A stretch of DNA of 44,939 nt, taken from Candidatus Helarchaeota archaeon (GTDB taxonomy: Archaea > Asgardarchaeota > Lokiarchaeia > Helarchaeales > JABXJV01). The position numbers were made by a program, and so were the translations under genes. How positions within the stretch are numbered: position 1 is the stretch's first letter; each line of letters starts with the position of its first letter. Shown here piece after piece: positions 1-7,498 of this stretch. The notes under the pieces are model-generated. The model did not search any database, was not told the origin of the DNA, and saw only the letters and a list, made by a program, of their open reading frames with translations. The DNA lies in assembly GCA_013375355.1 (NCBI GenBank), contig JABXJV010000123.1:1-44939 (forward strand), read 5' to 3'.

Positions 1-339
1 GCATATGATATTGGTCATTTAATAGTATTAGAAGTTGGGAAAGGCGATATAGCTTCCATAATTGGACCAAGGGGGAAAATAATCAGAACATTACAAGACA
101 AATTTAAAAAGACAATTAGAGTTATAGAAAAAACAAATAATGTCAAAAAAATCCTTGAAGACCTTATAGCACCAGCACGAGCAATCGGTATAAATAGAAT
201 TTTTCTTCCAACCGGAGAAGTAGAGAGTAAAGCCAGAATTTATAAGTCAGATCAAAGAAAGATGCCAGCTCCCCCCGAAGTACTCGAAGATCTTATATCT
301 AATTTAATAAATGAGCGTATACGAATTACTTTTGAATAA
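1..339 (+). CDS. KH-domain RNA-binding protein, C-terminal fragment
   Basis: The window opens inside this gene; the reading frame is open from base 1 to a TAA at 337-339, leaving 112 residues. The fragment holds a KH-like core: a hydrophobic strand (LIVLEVGKGDIASIIGPRGK) with the GxxG loop GPRG, then the helix IIRTLQDKF, followed by a conserved-looking tail (ARAIGINRIFLP). A KH fold binds single-stranded nucleic acid through the GxxG loop. The closest family I can suggest is the archaeal NusA-like or another archaeal KH-tail protein, but the N-terminal part needed to decide is missing. It is convergent with pth2, with only one base between the two stop codons. KH domain: fairly sure. Exact family: unsure. 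Confidence 0.6.
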   Translation, partial: AYDIGHLIVLEVGKGDIASIIGPRGKIIRTLQDKFKKTIRVIEKTNNVKKILEDLIAPARAIGINRIFLPTGEVESKARIYKSDQRKMPAPPEVLEDLISNLINERIRITFE

Positions 340-340
340 T

Positions 341-739
341 TTATAGTAATTTTAATTTATCTAGTTCAATTTTTTTAGCTTCTTCTTCTAGAATTGGACC
401 TATTCCTAAAGCGGTTAATGTATTAGGAGGTAGTTGTGTTAACCCCTTATCATGAATTAATGAACAAGGTAAATCTACTTTTTGTGCTTCCTTAAAAAAA
501 TGTAATAACTCATCTTCTGAATTTACTTTCAAAATTACTTTTTTTTGACCTTCAAATAACCATTTTTTCCAAATATTCTTGTTTTTTAAACGAACTATCT
601 CTTGGGCTGACACAGCTGCATGTGCTGCTTGTGCCGCAATTTTTCCTTTTGTCATTTTTAGGTCTATTCTAACTAAAATAATTTGTTTAATCTCGTTATC
701 TTCAATTTTTTTTGGTTTAGTGTCTCTTTTTTTCATCAA
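341..739 (-). CDS. pth2: Peptidyl-tRNA hydrolase, Pth2 type
   Basis: This enzyme hydrolyses the ester bond of peptidyl-tRNA dropped from stalled ribosomes, recycling tRNA in the cytoplasm. The 132-residue protein has the family signature KMTKGKIAAQAAHAA near residues 29-43 and the C-terminal motif GLTQLPPNTLTALGIGP, both diagnostic of the Pth2 fold found in archaea and eukaryotes and unrelated to bacterial Pth. The body of about 115 residues matches the family length; the first 15 residues are a lysine-rich extension (MMKKRDTKPKK). Two ATGs lie side by side at the start, so the N-terminus is uncertain by one residue. It is transcribed away from truD and ends one base from the KH gene. Confidence 0.95.
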   Translation of the reverse strand: MMKKRDTKPKKIEDNEIKQIILVRIDLKMTKGKIAAQAAHAAVSAQEIVRLKNKNIWKKWLFEGQKKVILKVNSEDELLHFFKEAQKVDLPCSLIHDKGLTQLPPNTLTALGIGPILEEEAKKIELDKLKLL

Positions 740-883
740 ACTTTTTTCCTTAAAATAAATTCACATTTCTTAGGAGTTAATTAAATGAAATAAAATTTAT
801 CTTAAATTCTAAATAAATAAATCTAAATCATAATTATTACTATCCTAACTTGAACTTTCCAATATTAATGGAGAATTTCTTTC

Positions 884-2218
884 TTGATGCGCCCTACCTA
901 CTTACGATCCTTAGGTTTAAGTTATTATTCAACAAAACTCCCAGGAATAGGTGGTAAAATTCGCCAAACCCTGAGAGATTTCATAGTTGAAGAAATTTCG
1001 TTAGATAATAAAATCTCATATTGTTTTAAGGAGAATTCAAGAATTAAATTAAACCAACCCACTCATTACCTTCGATTAAGTCTAGAAAAACACGGCGTGG
1101 AAACTTTAAGAGCGATTCAATTACTGGCTAATTCACTAAAAATATCTATATCAAATATTGGATTTTCGGGGATGAAAGATAAAGAAGCGATTACTTCGCA
1201 ATTTATCAGTATTAAAGATGCAGACATTAATATTGTTAAAAATATAAAAATTGAGAATATTTTTTTGCGTAATTTTCAATATATAAAATCTGCATTGAAT
1301 ATAGGTAGCTTATTTGGCAATCACTTCATAATAACCATAAGAGACATAGAATTAAGTACTGAAGAAATTGAGGGGGTTATTGATTCTATTATTATTGAAA
1401 TCAAAAAAGGCTTAATTAATTATTTTGGGTTACAAAGATTTGGTAAAATTCGACCTATAACACACCTAGTTGGTAAAGCTCTTTTAAGAAGAAATTATGA
1501 GAATGCTGTTAAAATTTATCTAACCGAAATATTTCCAGATGAACGAAATGATGCAATAAATGCCAGGACGGAATTAAAAGAGACATGGGATTTTGAAAAA
1601 GCGATTAAAAATTTACCAAGTCGTTTGAATTATGAAATAATGATGGTTAAATCTTTAATAAAATATCCAAATGATTATAAAAAAGCGTTAGAGGCTCTTC
1701 CAAAGAGACTCCAGAGTATGATAATTTATGCATATCAATCCCATATTTTTAATAAAATATTAAGTAAAAGAAAAGAACAAAAAGCTGCTTTTAGCGAATT
1801 AAGGATAAATGATTTTGTGTTAATTTTAGATAATCAAGAATTAACAACTCATGCAGTGGTACTGGCTTCTGAAAAAAATTTTTCACACTTAAAGCATTTA
1901 ATAGAAATAAATAAGGCAGTAATAGCCGCTCCACTTATAGGATCTCAAACACAAATAAAAGAGGATTATATTAAAGAAATATTAAAAGAAGAGGGATTAC
2001 AATTGAAGGATTTTCAATCCAAGATTCTTCATTTTGATCGTAAAGGAGGCTTTCGACCGATATTATTTTCTCCTTTAAATTTTAAAATAAAAAAAATTGG
2101 TAAGGATGAAATAAATCCCACGAAAAATAAAGTGATTATAGATTTTTCTTTAAAAAGGGGATCTTACGCTACAGTTTTATTGGATGAGATAATTAAAAAT
2201 AAAAAATTAGAGAAATAG
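884..2218 (+). CDS. truD: tRNA pseudouridine synthase D
   Basis: TruD isomerises a uridine in tRNA (position 13 in bacteria; Pus7 is the eukaryotic relative) to pseudouridine. At 444 residues it has the archaeal length, which includes the insertion domain. The catalytic motif is GFSGMKDKEA at about residues 93-102, with Asp99 as the nucleophile. The second family motif is NYFGLQRFGKIRPITHLVG, and the C-terminal RGSYATVLLDEII strand-helix is also typical. Start choice: two adjacent ATGs at 884 and 887 precede the conserved TYLRSLGLSYY region. It is divergent from pth2 across a 144-bp AT-rich spacer that must hold both promoters, and convergent with the next gene with a 3-bp gap. Confidence 0.95.
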   Translation: MMRPTYLRSLGLSYYSTKLPGIGGKIRQTLRDFIVEEISLDNKISYCFKENSRIKLNQPTHYLRLSLEKHGVETLRAIQLLANSLKISISNIGFSGMKDKEAITSQFISIKDADINIVKNIKIENIFLRNFQYIKSALNIGSLFGNHFIITIRDIELSTEEIEGVIDSIIIEIKKGLINYFGLQRFGKIRPITHLVGKALLRRNYENAVKIYLTEIFPDERNDAINARTELKETWDFEKAIKNLPSRLNYEIMMVKSLIKYPNDYKKALEALPKRLQSMIIYAYQSHIFNKILSKRKEQKAAFSELRINDFVLILDNQELTTHAVVLASEKNFSHLKHLIEINKAVIAAPLIGSQTQIKEDYIKEILKEEGLQLKDFQSKILHFDRKGGFRPILFSPLNFKIKKIGKDEINPTKNKVIIDFSLKRGSYATVLLDEIIKNKKLEK

Positions 2219-2221
2219 AGG

Positions 2222-3331
2222 TTACATTCCTTCTGTTTTTTTCCTCATTTCTTCCTTTTTCCTTTCATAATCTTCTTTTCTTTTCTTTTCTTCCTCTTTC
2301 TTACGTGCTTCTTTTTTCTTCTTTTCTTTATCTTTTCTTAATAATTCTTTCGATTTTGCAGTGAATTGTGCAGCTAATTTCTTCTGTCCTAAATCGACTG
2401 ATCTGTCAGCGGCTTCTCTATAAAGATGGTATGCTCTCTCCCAATCCTCAGCTTCTTCCGCGTCGTCTGCTTTCATTAATATTTCTTTTCGCTCTTCCTC
2501 TAATTTAGCCCTTCGTGCCGCGAGCTCCTTTCTCTTCTTTTCTTCTTCCATTTTTAAGACAGCTTCAACTGCAGTCTCATGAATTTGTCGGGCTTTCGAA
2601 TAATACTCAGTTGCTTTGTCTTCTTCTTTTAACTTCATGGATAAATCTGCTGCTCTCTCGTAAAATTTAATTGCTTGAATTGGTTTCCCTGTACGTTCAA
2701 AATTGTCTGCCTTTGCTAATTGTTTCATACGATTTCTTCTGAATTTTGCAACCGGCATTGGTCTTGCTGCAAGCATATACAATCCACCTATAGCGATCAG
2801 TGTGATTAAAAATAGATATGGAAACCATAAATACCAGGTCGACCAACCAATTGTAATTTCAATACCATGGAACATATCTGGGTCTAATAAAAACATTTCA
2901 GATGGAACGCCACCACCTGCAATAACTAGTAAGGATAGTCTAAAAGCATCATTAGCACTATATTGAGCTAAGGTTAAGAAGGAGAAAAATAAAGTGCAGC
3001 CTAAAGTGCAAATTATCATTATTAAAATTAATAAAATACCAGAAAAACTGACTCCTGCTTTTCTACGTACCAATGAGAAAATTAAACTGATTCCCGCAGG
3101 AAATAGAACAGCAAATGACATAGCATATGCTCTTTGTATATTAGCACTTACAGCTTGAAGAAGAAACCAGTTCATCATAAATAATATGTCATCCATCGTG
3201 CCGGGATATCTAATAAATAATGAAGAGCCACCAATGATAAAGACTAATGCAAAAACTATAGCACCTACAGAGCCTGCAAATCCAATCCATGCTCCCCGAA
3301 CCTCATTAGAGTTCTTTTTTGCTTCAGACAT
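2222..3331 (-). CDS. Membrane protein with C-terminal TPR/MIT-like helical hairpins
   Basis: This 369-residue protein is not assigned to a named family. Residues 1-200 hold about four hydrophobic segments (about 15-37, 65-90, 97-122 and 168-190), so it should sit in the cytoplasmic membrane. Residues 205-252 and 283-330 are two related helical hairpins: the first reads AKADNFERTGKPIQAIKFYE, the second ADDAEEAEDWERAYHLYREA. Their A-x-x-x-E-x-x-x-x-A-x-x-x-Y/F-x-x-A-A pattern is that of TPR, SNAP or MIT helices, which bind peptide tails of partner proteins. A strongly charged Lys/Glu coiled coil links them and forms the C-terminus. The architecture suggests a membrane-anchored scaffold with a cytoplasmic docking arm; the partner is unknown. 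It is divergent from the RFC-like gene. Confidence 0.75.
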   Translation of the reverse strand: MSEAKKNSNEVRGAWIGFAGSVGAIVFALVFIIGGSSLFIRYPGTMDDILFMMNWFLLQAVSANIQRAYAMSFAVLFPAGISLIFSLVRRKAGVSFSGILLILIMIICTLGCTLFFSFLTLAQYSANDAFRLSLLVIAGGGVPSEMFLLDPDMFHGIEITIGWSTWYLWFPYLFLITLIAIGGLYMLAARPMPVAKFRRNRMKQLAKADNFERTGKPIQAIKFYERAADLSMKLKEEDKATEYYSKARQIHETAVEAVLKMEEEKKRKELAARRAKLEEERKEILMKADDAEEAEDWERAYHLYREAADRSVDLGQKKLAAQFTAKSKELLRKDKEKKKKEARKKEEEKKRKEDYERKKEEMRKKTEGM

Positions 3332-3397
3332 AATAACACCGGTTTAAAAATATTAAATATGAATAATTAGTAAAACAATTTTCTTTAATATCAATTG

Positions 3398-3407
3398 TTT
3401 ATATAAA
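3398..3407 (+). promoter_or_regulatory. Likely TATA box upstream of the clamp-loader genes
   Basis: The sequence TTTATATAAA in the 140-bp divergent spacer is a near-perfect, palindromic archaeal TATA element. It lies about 65 bases before the TTG start of the RFC-small-like gene, so the transcript would have a leader of about 40 bases. The other direction has about 66 bases to the membrane-protein start, so it could serve either gene. Pattern only. Confidence 0.45.
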
Positions 3408-3471
3408 TTTTTATGAGTGTTAAATTTTTATTTCTCAAAATTCAGTAAATTTTGCGTTAAAGTGAAAAAGC

Positions 3472-4515
3472 TTGTTGTGGAGTGAAAAATATAGACCTTT
3501 AACATTGGATAACCTAATAATTGACCCTGAAAATATTCATAAATTAAAATCTTTTGTAAAACAAAAAAATATACCTCATTTAATGTTTATAGGACTACCA
3601 GGAAGCGGTAAAATGTCTACAGCTTTATGTTTTATTAGAGATTTATATGGAAATACCTATAAATCATATTATGATGAAATAGACACACAAGATTCTGCCA
3701 ATTTTTATGAAAATTATAAAACCATGTGGTTTCAATTAGCTAAATACGAAAATAAGCGGAGAGGAAAAAGTAGAAGCCCTAATAGAATGCAAATTTTACT
3801 AACCATAATTCGAAATTTTCCAAAATTTAGAAGTTTTGGAAAAATTGGATTTCGTATATTGATAATAAATAATTCTCACCTATTATCTATTAATACGCAA
3901 CAAGCTTTACGAAGAATGATGGAAAAATCTACTAAAACCTTTAGATTAATACTCTTAAGCAAAAATCTATCAAATATCATTGATCCGGTTCAATCTCGAT
4001 GTATAAAAGTAAATTTTCCCAATTTAGAGGATAAAAGAGTTCTTCAAGTTCTTCGTTATATTGGTGAGAAAGAAAAACTTAAGATTTCAAATGATGCATT
4101 CAAAGCAATTTTATTTTATACTGATAATGATTTGACTAAATGTATTAATCTCCTTCAATCTTGTTCTTCATTTAGTTCATCAATTGATGGCAATCTTGTT
4201 TATGACATTATAGAAATGGTTTCACCAAATAAATTATTAAACCAATTATTTGATGGTATCATTAATCAAGATTTTAATGAGGTTAGAAGAAGAACTCGCG
4301 ATTTATTTTTAAAATTCGGATATATGGGCAGAGAAATTTTAACTTTATTATACGAAAAATTATTATATTCACCAATTCCTGAAGCTTTAAAAATACAAAT
4401 TTCGCAAAAAATTGGCGATATTGATTTTAGAATTGTAGAAGGGGCCAATGAAGAAATTCAAATTAGTTATTTTTTGGCCTACCTCTATTCATTACATAAC
4501 CAATTGGAAAGTTAA
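3472..4515 (+). CDS. RFC small-subunit paralogue with degenerate ATPase site
   Basis: Replication factor C loads the PCNA sliding clamp. This 347-residue protein has the archaeal RfcS body: LWSEKYRP at the start, IPHLMFIGLPGSGK, QQALRRMMEKSTKTFRLIL, the arginine-finger motif SRC at 175-177, and the C-terminal collar ending IDFRIVEGANEEIQISYFLA, which matches RfcS closely. The catalytic site is damaged. Walker A (41-48) is GLPGSGKM, with Met where Thr or Ser binds magnesium. Walker B (about 129-136) reads ILIINNSH instead of xxLDEAD. About 30 extra residues (80-115) lie between them. It probably binds but does not hydrolyse ATP, while lending an arginine finger to a neighbour, like inactive clamp-loader subunits. 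TTG start, with a second TTG next to it. rfcL follows after 5 bp. Confidence 0.85.
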   Translation: MLWSEKYRPLTLDNLIIDPENIHKLKSFVKQKNIPHLMFIGLPGSGKMSTALCFIRDLYGNTYKSYYDEIDTQDSANFYENYKTMWFQLAKYENKRRGKSRSPNRMQILLTIIRNFPKFRSFGKIGFRILIINNSHLLSINTQQALRRMMEKSTKTFRLILLSKNLSNIIDPVQSRCIKVNFPNLEDKRVLQVLRYIGEKEKLKISNDAFKAILFYTDNDLTKCINLLQSCSSFSSSIDGNLVYDIIEMVSPNKLLNQLFDGIINQDFNEVRRRTRDLFLKFGYMGREILTLLYEKLLYSPIPEALKIQISQKIGDIDFRIVEGANEEIQISYFLAYLYSLHNQLES

Positions 4516-4520
4516 GTAGA

Positions 4521-5573
4521 ATGGAAAAAAATGCGATTTGGACAGATAAATACGCACCAAAAACTCCTAAAGAGATAGTAGGTAATCCTACTGCTTTAAA
4601 TAAATTAATTGATTTTATTAAAAATTGGAATTCAAAAAGCAGAATTAAAGGGGTGCTTTTGGTTGGACCTCCAGGAGTTGGAAAAACATTGTCTGCACAT
4701 GTCATTGCTTCAACTGGCTTCGATTTAATAGAGATAAATGCCAGTGATATTCGAAATAAAGATGCAATTAATCGTGTGGTCGGTTCTGCATCTTTAGAAG
4801 GATCTATTTTATCTTCTAAAGGTCGAATTATATTGGTGGATGAAATTGATGGTATTTCAGGAGTACAAGATAGAGGTGGTGTAGGTGCTATTAAGGAAAT
4901 TCTATCTAAAACCAAACATCGAGTTATTATGACCGCCAACGATCTATATAACCAAAAAATAAGCCAATTAAGAAATTCAGATGAAGTATTAATCATAAGG
5001 TTCAATAGGATTAATGTTAAAACCATAACCAAAGCACTCCAAAATATTTGTAATCGAGAGAATATTAATGCAGAAGAGGGAGTTTTAGATAAAATTGCAG
5101 AAAGTGCAAAAGGGGATTTGCGAGCAGCAATTCTTGACCTTCAAGCTGTTGCTCAAGGGAAAAAAGATTTGAAATTAACAGATTTAGAAGCATTTAAATT
5201 TTATAGAAATAGAGAAAAAGCCATTTTTGATTCATTACAAACTATCTTTAGTGAAACTGACAGGTATAAAATCAGAGAAGCAGTTGACCAAGCAAATTTA
5301 GATTGGGGATTATTCTTACAATGGATAAATGAATGCATTCCAGATCATATGAAAGATAATCAAGAACTTTTAGACTCTTTTCATTATCTTTCACGGGCAG
5401 ATATATATTTTGGGAGAATAAGAAGAAAAGCAGAAAAAGCGGGATGGGCTTTATTGCCGTATCTTATTGAATTAATGTCCTTAGGAGTATCATTTTCAAG
5501 AACGAAAACTCCATATAAATATGTGAAATATTTTCAGAAATTCCCACGTTTTTTTTTTCCAAAATGTAGGTAA
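4521..5573 (+). CDS. rfcL: Replication factor C large subunit, N-terminal part (frame broken near the end)
   Basis: This is the large subunit of the archaeal clamp loader. The 350 residues in this frame include the hallmark WTDKYAPKTPKEIVGN, an intact Walker A (GPPGVGKT, about 64-71), Walker B (ILVDEIDGI) and sensor 1 (MTAND). As in RfcL generally, the site lacks the SRC arginine finger (LRNSDEV instead). The AAA+ core and collar are present, ending at FSRTKTPYKYVKYFQKF. The frame then reaches a run of ten T bases (5549-5558) and stops at 5571-5573, while the normal C-terminal tail continues in the +1 frame. Either nine T is the true count, or the strain carries a frameshift, or slippage on the run makes both forms. 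It lies 5 bp after the degenerate RfcS paralogue, a likely operon. Confidence 0.92.
   Translation: MEKNAIWTDKYAPKTPKEIVGNPTALNKLIDFIKNWNSKSRIKGVLLVGPPGVGKTLSAHVIASTGFDLIEINASDIRNKDAINRVVGSASLEGSILSSKGRIILVDEIDGISGVQDRGGVGAIKEILSKTKHRVIMTANDLYNQKISQLRNSDEVLIIRFNRINVKTITKALQNICNRENINAEEGVLDKIAESAKGDLRAAILDLQAVAQGKKDLKLTDLEAFKFYRNREKAIFDSLQTIFSETDRYKIREAVDQANLDWGLFLQWINECIPDHMKDNQELLDSFHYLSRADIYFGRIRRKAEKAGWALLPYLIELMSLGVSFSRTKTPYKYVKYFQKFPRFFFPKCR
5549..5558 (+). other. T10 homopolymer at the rfcL frame break
   Basis: Ten consecutive T bases code for part of Arg-Phe-Phe-Phe. Removing one T joins the rfcL frame to the downstream frame that encodes a normal-looking RfcL tail. Homopolymers like this are common sites of sequencing error and of polymerase slippage. 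Confidence 0.85.
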
Positions 5574-5778
5574 ATTTAATAGAGGAAATTTAGCATCTGT
5601 CGGAATGAAAATCAGAGCCAAATGTCATGTGTCGATTGATAGGGCAATTAATGATTTCCTCCCTTATTTACATATAATTTTTGAAAATGAAAGAAAAAAG
5701 AGAAAAGAATTTGCAGAATGGTTCAATTTTGAGAAAAAAGAAGAACAATTCATAAAAAAATTTTCATTCAATTCCTAA
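5560..5778 (+). CDS. rfcL: RfcL C-terminal tail in shifted frame
   Basis: After the T10 run the next frame is open to TAA at 5776-5778 and encodes about 72 residues: QNVGKFNRGNLASVGMKIRA, then KCHVSIDRAINDFLPYLHII and a Lys/Glu-rich end. Archaeal RfcL proteins end in this way: a helix pair with a conserved His-x-Ser before a charged tail that carries the PCNA-interacting region. There is no plausible start codon or ribosome site of its own, so I read it as the missing end of the gene at 4521, giving about 418 residues in total. The gene is best annotated as 4521..5778 with a one-base frameshift. Confidence 0.85.
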   Translation, partial: QNVGKFNRGNLASVGMKIRAKCHVSIDRAINDFLPYLHIIFENERKKRKEFAEWFNFEKKEEQFIKKFSFNS

Positions 5779-5812
5779 TTTCTACTATTTCAGCAATAAG
5801 TTGGTATGAAAA

Positions 5813-5929
5813 ATGAAAGTAAGATGTCCAGGATGCAAACAAATTAATCAAGTGCAACATAATGCAATAAAATTTACATGTGCATTTTGCGACAGATTAA
5901 TTAAGATAGTCAGAAAGAAAAAGAAATGA
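5813..5929 (+). CDS. 38-residue zinc-ribbon mini-protein
   Basis: A short open frame begins at ATG 5813 and ends at TGA 5927-5929. The product has two cysteine pairs, CPGC at residues 5-8 and CAFC at about 25-28, separated by about 16 residues, and a basic C-terminus (KIVRKKKK). Two CxxC knuckles at this spacing make a treble-clef or zinc-ribbon fold, and the basic tail suggests nucleic-acid binding, for example to rRNA or RNA polymerase. It sits 34 bases after the rfcL tail on the same strand and could be in that transcript. Function unknown. The cysteine pattern makes a real gene likely despite the length. Confidence 0.65.
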   Translation: MKVRCPGCKQINQVQHNAIKFTCAFCDRLIKIVRKKKK

Positions 5930-5934
5930 ACTAC

Positions 5935-6822
5935 TTAAAGACCAGTTAACACTTCACAACCATCGCTAGTTACTACGATCGTTTTTTCCGCTTGAGCTAC
6001 AACCCCCTTTCGTGCTTCAATTAAAACAGGATAGGCATGAAGAATTCCTATTGAAGTTAACCGTTTGATGATATCTGATGTGTGATACTTTTCAGGTAAC
6101 CATCTAAGACAGAATGGAAGTCTGTTAAATTTTCTTCTTATTTCATCTGCTGGCTGAGCTAAGAATTTTATTAAATTCTTTTTTCTTTTTATGAATTGAT
6201 AAATATACGCTTCATTACCTGATTTTACTCTTCCTGCAGCTGATTTATCCGTCACAAATGGTTCAAGCGCATAAACCTCATTAATTTTAAAATATCCTTC
6301 TTCATTTGACTTCACACTTGGTATAGATTGACCAGCATGTAAATTATATTGTTTTAACTGGTGACCTGATAAATTACTTATTGGCTTTAAATCGTAACTT
6401 TTAATTTTTTTCTCTACTAATTCACCTATTAAATCTACTTTAACTCCAGGTTTAATATGATTAATAGCAGTTGCTAAAGCAGCTTCTGCAGCTTCTATAT
6501 ATTTATCATATTTTTTTTCCCCAAAATTGATGGTAATTGCCATATCATTGATATAACCATTGATATGAGAGCCTGCATCTATTTTTACAACTGAATTATC
6601 TGGAATTTTTGATTTATCGTTTGGAGGACTCGTATAATGTGCCCCGATTTCGTTAATATCAATATTTGCAGGAAATGAAGGTTTGGCTCCTAGTTTTTCG
6701 ATTTCCCCTTCTATAAATTCACAGATTTCGAGGATATTAATTCCGGGTTTTATTAAATCTCTGGTTTTATTAATGGTTTTTGCAAGAATATTCCCAGCTT
6801 TATAATATTCCTCTGGGATCAT
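5935..6822 (-). CDS. map: Methionine aminopeptidase, type II
   Basis: Removes the initiator methionine from nascent proteins using a dinuclear metal centre. At 295 residues it matches archaeal MetAP-II. All five metal ligands are in place: Asp82 (VVKIDAGSH), Asp93 (GYINDMA), His154 (LSGHQL), Glu187 (YALEPF) and Glu279 (AQAEKTIVV). His62 (IGAHYTSPPND) and His162 (NLHAGQSIP) complete the active site. The insertion at about 205-262 between Glu187 and the end is the helical subdomain that marks type II. ATG start. EF-1 beta lies 19 bp upstream on the same strand, so the two are probably co-transcribed, linking translation elongation with nascent-chain processing. Confidence 0.97.
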   Translation of the reverse strand: MIPEEYYKAGNILAKTINKTRDLIKPGINILEICEFIEGEIEKLGAKPSFPANIDINEIGAHYTSPPNDKSKIPDNSVVKIDAGSHINGYINDMAITINFGEKKYDKYIEAAEAALATAINHIKPGVKVDLIGELVEKKIKSYDLKPISNLSGHQLKQYNLHAGQSIPSVKSNEEGYFKINEVYALEPFVTDKSAAGRVKSGNEAYIYQFIKRKKNLIKFLAQPADEIRRKFNRLPFCLRWLPEKYHTSDIIKRLTSIGILHAYPVLIEARKGVVAQAEKTIVVTSDGCEVLTGL

Positions 6823-6841
6823 AAAATTCCACTTAAAAATG

Positions 6842-7123
6842 TTATAAGTCTGTTAGGCTCATCATAACTGTCTCTGCCCGCTGAACTCCATTAATATCTC
6901 CTAAAACTTCTTCAATTTTATCTGTGATTCCATCTTCATTAGGACAAAAAAGTCGAAAGTTTAGACTTTCAAGCCCAAATGCAATATATTCTGTTTTAAA
7001 AGATCCTTTTTGTAATTCGAACCCCTCCGGTAATACATTCTCTATTACATTTTTTAGATTTTCAAAATCAACTTCTGTTGATTCGGGAAGGACCTTCATA
7101 ATAGCTAATATCCTTTTTGCCAA
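6842..7123 (-). CDS. ef1b: Translation elongation factor 1-beta (aEF-1B)
   Basis: This is the guanine-nucleotide exchange factor for EF-1 alpha, which recharges it with GTP during elongation. The 93-residue protein is a single ferredoxin-like domain with the archaeal family pattern: AIMKVLPESTEVDFENL at the start, YIAFGLESLNF in the middle, and a C-terminal INGVQRAETVMMSLTDL strand. Length is typical for archaea, which have only the exchange domain. The start codon is TTG, which fits the conserved N-terminus (MAKRILAIMKV). The 59-aa zinc-ribbon gene about 100 bp upstream is a recurrent neighbour of aEF-1B in archaea. Confidence 0.93.
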   Translation of the reverse strand: MAKRILAIMKVLPESTEVDFENLKNVIENVLPEGFELQKGSFKTEYIAFGLESLNFRLFCPNEDGITDKIEEVLGDINGVQRAETVMMSLTDL

Positions 7124-7226
7124 AGTATTTCATCTCATTTTTTGATTTTATTTTCAATCTTTTATTTTGAATAATATCTTTTAAAATTTAATTCAATTTT
7201 TAATAAATTAAAAAGAGTTTTATAGT

Positions 7227-7406
7227 TTAAGGACCGATAAAATCGCATTTTGCACAGCGATAGCTTCTACTAAATTTGCGACACCGCTCACATCTCCAAA
7301 TTTCGAATTCTCCACAACTGGGACAACTAAATTTAACGGCTTTATTGGTAGATTCGATAATTCTGCCGCATCCACTGCAATTTAACTTAATATTATGCAT
7401 TTCCAT
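7227..7406 (-). CDS. 59-residue four-knuckle zinc-ribbon protein
   Basis: A short gene reads from ATG 7406 down to a TAA at 7227-7229. The product has four CxxC knuckles: CSGC (10-13), CPSC (28-31), CERC (39-42) and CAKC (51-54), with CAKCDFIGP at the end. This is the pattern of a small archaeal RNA-binding zinc-ribbon family (HVO_2753-like) that is often encoded just upstream of aEF-1B, as here. It should bind two zinc ions, one per pair of knuckles. The role in translation is inferred from neighbourhood. A second in-frame ATG two codons on leaves the start slightly uncertain. Confidence 0.85.
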   Translation of the reverse strand: MEMHNIKLNCSGCGRIIESTNKAVKFSCPSCGEFEIWRCERCRKFSRSYRCAKCDFIGP

Positions 7407-7498
7407 TGTCAGTCCTAAATACTTAATTTGTAAAAAGTAAAAAATCTTAATAAGTTTTCTATTTTATTAATGCAACAATATTAATCAAAACCATAAGA

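Noticed and set aside
4463..5032. 189-codon frame antisense to rfcL
   Set aside because: It overlaps the conserved AAA+ core of rfcL, and its product shows no recognisable motif.
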